A stretch of DNA of 36,387 nt from CAYYWV01 sp964475385 (GTDB lineage Bacteria; Pseudomonadota; Alphaproteobacteria; JAAXGF01): positions 1 through 36,387 of the forward strand of contig CAYYWV010000011.1 in assembly GCA_964475385.1 (NCBI GenBank), written 5' to 3'. A program made the translations under genes and the position numbers. The notes below the pieces were generated by a model that saw only the letters and a list, made by a program, of their open reading frames with translations, was not told the DNA's origin and did no database searches. This document shows, one piece after another, positions 34,294-36,387 of this stretch. Position 1 is the stretch's first letter; every line of letters begins with the position of its first letter.

Positions 34294-34923
34294 ATGACCG
34301 AGCTTCGCGTCTACCTCCTGATCGAGAACCTCAGGCGTCAGTTCGCCGCCTATATGGCGACGCCGCGGCGCGCGCGCGGCTATCCGCCGCTCGAAGGCAT
34401 GCACTCGCTGATCGTCGAGGTCGCGCCGGCGCTCGCCATCGAGCGGGTGATCGACCTCGCCATCAAGTCGGTGCCCGAGGTCGAGCCGGGCATTCTGTTC
34501 GTCGAGCGCCAGTTCGGCGTGCTGGAATTGCACGCCTATGACCTCGCCGCGCTCAAGCGGGCGGGCGAGGCCGTGCTCGAAGGGATCGGCCGGCGCGCCG
34601 AGGACCAGCTCAAGCCGCGCACGCTGTACTCGGACATCATCGAGGACGTCACCGATCAGCACGCGGTGATCCTCAACCGAATCCGCCAGGCTTCGATGAT
34701 CATCCCCGGCGAAAGCCTTCTCGTCTACGAGATGACGCCCGCCCTGTTCGCCGCGGTGGCCGCCAACGAGGCCGAGCGGGTGGCCCCCGACGCCACCCTC
34801 GTCGACGTTCAGATGATCGGGGCCGCAGGCCGGGTCTTCATCAGCGGCGATCTCGATTCGGTCAACTGCGCCCGCGCCCATATCGCGACCGTGCTCGACG
34901 CGGTGATCGGCCGCGACTCGTAA
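34294..34923 (+). CDS. Tandem-domain microcompartment shell protein (BMC-T), copy 2
   Basis: A 209-residue paralogue of the 32570 protein. It keeps the core pattern of the first domain (IVEVAPALAIERVIDLAIKSVPEVEPGILFVERQFGVLELHAY) and the second domain (GESLLVYEMTPALFAAVAANEAERVAPDATLV, then MIGAAGRVFISGDLDSV). The N-terminal region differs (VYLLIENLRRQFAAYMATPRRARGYPPLEGMHS) and is more basic. Two different tandem proteins in one shell suggest facets with different pores. An 84-bp gap with the palindrome CCGCATGCGG (34243-34252) separates it from BMC-H. It ends 12 bp from the convergent tyrS. Confidence 0.86.
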   Translation: MTELRVYLLIENLRRQFAAYMATPRRARGYPPLEGMHSLIVEVAPALAIERVIDLAIKSVPEVEPGILFVERQFGVLELHAYDLAALKRAGEAVLEGIGRRAEDQLKPRTLYSDIIEDVTDQHAVILNRIRQASMIIPGESLLVYEMTPALFAAVAANEAERVAPDATLVDVQMIGAAGRVFISGDLDSVNCARAHIATVLDAVIGRDS

Positions 34924-34935
34924 ACCGCAACGGTC

Positions 34936-36204
34936 TCAAACCGGGCGCGCCAGGGCGTGGCGTTTGCGCCCAGCCGACAGCTTGATCACCCCATCGTCCG
35001 TGACGTCGTCGAGGGTCACCGGGCGCAGTTCGTTGTCGACGCGCCGGTCGTTGATGCGCCCGCCGCCGCCCTTGATCAGCCGCCGCGCTTCGCCGCCGGT
35101 GGCGCAGAGCCCGGCGCGCCGGAACAGCTCGAACGCGGCGATCCCCGCTTCGAGCTCGCCGCGGGGGACGTCGAGCACCGGCAAGGCGTCGCCGTGGCGG
35201 CCTTCCTCGAACGTGCGGCGCGCGGTCTCGGCGGCTTGGCGCGCGGCCTCTTCGCCGTGGCAGAGCGCGGTCGCCGCGTCGGCGAGCGCCTTCTTGGCGT
35301 CGTTGATCTCGGCTCCTTCGAGGGCTTCGAGCCTCTCGATCTCGTCGAGCGGGATTTCGGTGAACAGGCGCAGGAAGCGGCCGACGTCGGCGTCTTCGGT
35401 GTTGCGCCAGTACTGCCAGTAGTCGTAAGGCGAGAGCATGCCGGCGTCGAGCCAGACCGCGCCCTTGGCGGTCTTGCCCATCTTGGCGCCCGAGGCGGTG
35501 GTGATCAGCGGCGTGGTCAGGCCGAAGAGCGTGCGCCCGTCGATGCGGCGGCCGAGCTCGACCCCGTTGACGATGTTCCCCCACTGGTCCGAGCCGCCCA
35601 TCTGGAGGATGCAGCCGTAGCGCCGCGCAAGCTCGAGGAAGTCGTAGGCCTGGAGCACCATGTAGTTGAACTCGAGGAAGGTCAGCGGCTGCTCGCGTTC
35701 GAGCCGGAGCCTCACCGAATCGAAGCTCAGCATCCGGTTGACCGAGAAGTGGCGGCCGTAGTCGCGCAAGAACGGGATGTAGCGCAAGTCTTCGAGCCAG
35801 TCGGCGTTGTTCACCATGACCGCCTCGGTCGGACCTTCGCCGAAGGCGAGAAAACGGCCGAAGACCCGACGGATTCCGGCCATGTTGGCGGCGATCTCGT
35901 CGTCTGAGAGGAGCTGGCGCGATTCGTCCTTGCCCGAGGGATCGCCGACCTTGGTCGTGCCGCCGCCCATCAGCACGATCGGCTTGTGGCCCGTGCGCTG
36001 GAGCCAGCGCAGCAGCATGATCGAGACCAGGCTGCCGACGTGAAGGCTGGGCGCGGTGCAGTCGAAGCCGATATAGGCGACGACCGGCGCTCCTTCGCCT
36101 TCGCCTTCGACGATGCGGGCGTCGAGCGCTTCGAGATCAGTGCACTGGTGAATGAATCCCCGCGCCTCGATGGTGCGCAGGAACGCGGACTTGAGTTCGG
36201 TCAT
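34936..36204 (-). CDS. tyrS: Tyrosyl-tRNA synthetase
   Basis: A class I aminoacyl-tRNA synthetase of 422 residues that charges tRNA-Tyr. Features are the HIGH-type motif PSLHVGS (53-59), GGGTTKVGDPSGK, the tyrosine pocket region MGGSDQWGN and the KMSKS-type loop GAKMGKT. A C-terminal S4-like RNA-binding domain (from about 350, LFRRAGLCATGGEARRLIKGGGGRINDRRV) is complete. It is divergent from anmK, a common arrangement in alphaproteobacteria, and convergent with the second BMC-T gene. Confidence 0.97.
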   Translation of the reverse strand: MTELKSAFLRTIEARGFIHQCTDLEALDARIVEGEGEGAPVVAYIGFDCTAPSLHVGSLVSIMLLRWLQRTGHKPIVLMGGGTTKVGDPSGKDESRQLLSDDEIAANMAGIRRVFGRFLAFGEGPTEAVMVNNADWLEDLRYIPFLRDYGRHFSVNRMLSFDSVRLRLEREQPLTFLEFNYMVLQAYDFLELARRYGCILQMGGSDQWGNIVNGVELGRRIDGRTLFGLTTPLITTASGAKMGKTAKGAVWLDAGMLSPYDYWQYWRNTEDADVGRFLRLFTEIPLDEIERLEALEGAEINDAKKALADAATALCHGEEAARQAAETARRTFEEGRHGDALPVLDVPRGELEAGIAAFELFRRAGLCATGGEARRLIKGGGGRINDRRVDNELRPVTLDDVTDDGVIKLSAGRKRHALARPV

Positions 36205-36317
36205 AGGCGTTGATCGCTGGCTTGGCGGTTCGGCTATGATGCCGGGCGCGGCGGGGCTGGTTTATCACAGTCCTTCCGGGGCGACAACGACCCCTCGGCG
36301 GATCGAAGGAGCGGGAT

Positions 36318-36387
36318 ATGGCGAAGAAAGGCGTTCGGCGCGCAATCGGACTGATGAGCGGCACCTCGCTCGACGGCGTCGACGCCG
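36318..36387 (+). CDS. anmK: Anhydro-N-acetylmuramic acid kinase, N-terminal fragment
   Basis: Only 23 codons are visible before the window ends. They read MAKKGVRRAIGLMSGTSLDG and then VDA, matching the AnmK nucleotide-binding opening (GLMSGTSLDGVDA). AnmK phosphorylates anhydroMurNAc during peptidoglycan recycling. AAGGAG lies 6 bases before the ATG. Confidence 0.85.
   Translation, partial: MAKKGVRRAIGLMSGTSLDGVDA

Noticed and set aside
28843..34923. A classical PDU or EUT microcompartment
   Set aside because: No diol dehydratase, ethanolamine ammonia-lyase, glycyl-radical enzyme, reactivase or cobalamin genes are present. The kinase plus PLP enzyme route fits better.

Overview
The window is a high-GC, gene-dense bacterial chromosome segment. 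The Sua5/TsaC, TyrRS/AnmK, RNase E and GlpK neighbours and the gene style suggest an alphaproteobacterium, perhaps Rhodospirillales-like. That placement is inference, because no rRNA is present. It opens inside an RNase E gene (rne) and closes just inside anmK.

Left part (1-9.6 kb), mostly housekeeping: the rne 3' end; a minus-strand pair of a gamma-glutamyltransferase-like lipoprotein and a PLP aminotransferase; a divergent periplasmic M48 protease with TPR-like repeats; glycerol kinase; a DapA-superfamily aldolase; and an ammonium transporter. The transporter has a good sigma-54 -24/-12 element and an NtrC-like palindrome upstream.

Middle part (9.7-22.4 kb), catabolic and housekeeping: a class II HDAC-like amidohydrolase; a 67-codon remnant that looks like the two ends of a class III aminotransferase joined together; a PhyH-family dioxygenase; an intact class III aminotransferase; a cupin; and an FMN/4Fe-4S/FAD oxidoreductase. 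These are followed by a Sel1/SPOR protein, a 508-bp exact tandem duplication that leaves a broken and an intact copy of cysQ, and an operon of sua5, a D-2-hydroxyglutarate dehydrogenase-like flavoprotein and a long acyl-CoA dehydrogenase.

Right part (22.4-34.9 kb), the main interest: a bacterial microcompartment (BMC) locus. It runs polyamine-type ABC importer (4 genes), SDR dehydrogenase, APH-fold kinase, class III PLP phospho-lyase/aminotransferase, class I glutamine amidotransferase, CoA-acylating aldehyde dehydrogenase with a C-terminal encapsulation helix, tandem shell protein (BMC-T), a small protein with an N-terminal encapsulation helix, pentamer (BMC-P), hexamer (BMC-H) and a second BMC-T. 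The enzyme set matches the aminoacetone/1-amino-2-propanol compartment (RMM/AAUM type) of Mycobacterium and Rhodococcus. The inferred route is amino alcohol uptake, O-phosphorylation, phospho-lyase release of aldehyde, ammonia and phosphate, then aldehyde to acyl-CoA inside the shell. No B12-dependent or glycyl-radical enzyme is present.

Three sub-operons of this locus are each preceded by the same paired element, TGTCAAG-N14/15-TGTCAAG, with 21-22 bp between repeat starts. This looks like the binding site of one dedicated regulator, perhaps AraC/XylS-like, whose gene is not in the window. The end of the window holds tyrS and a divergent anmK.
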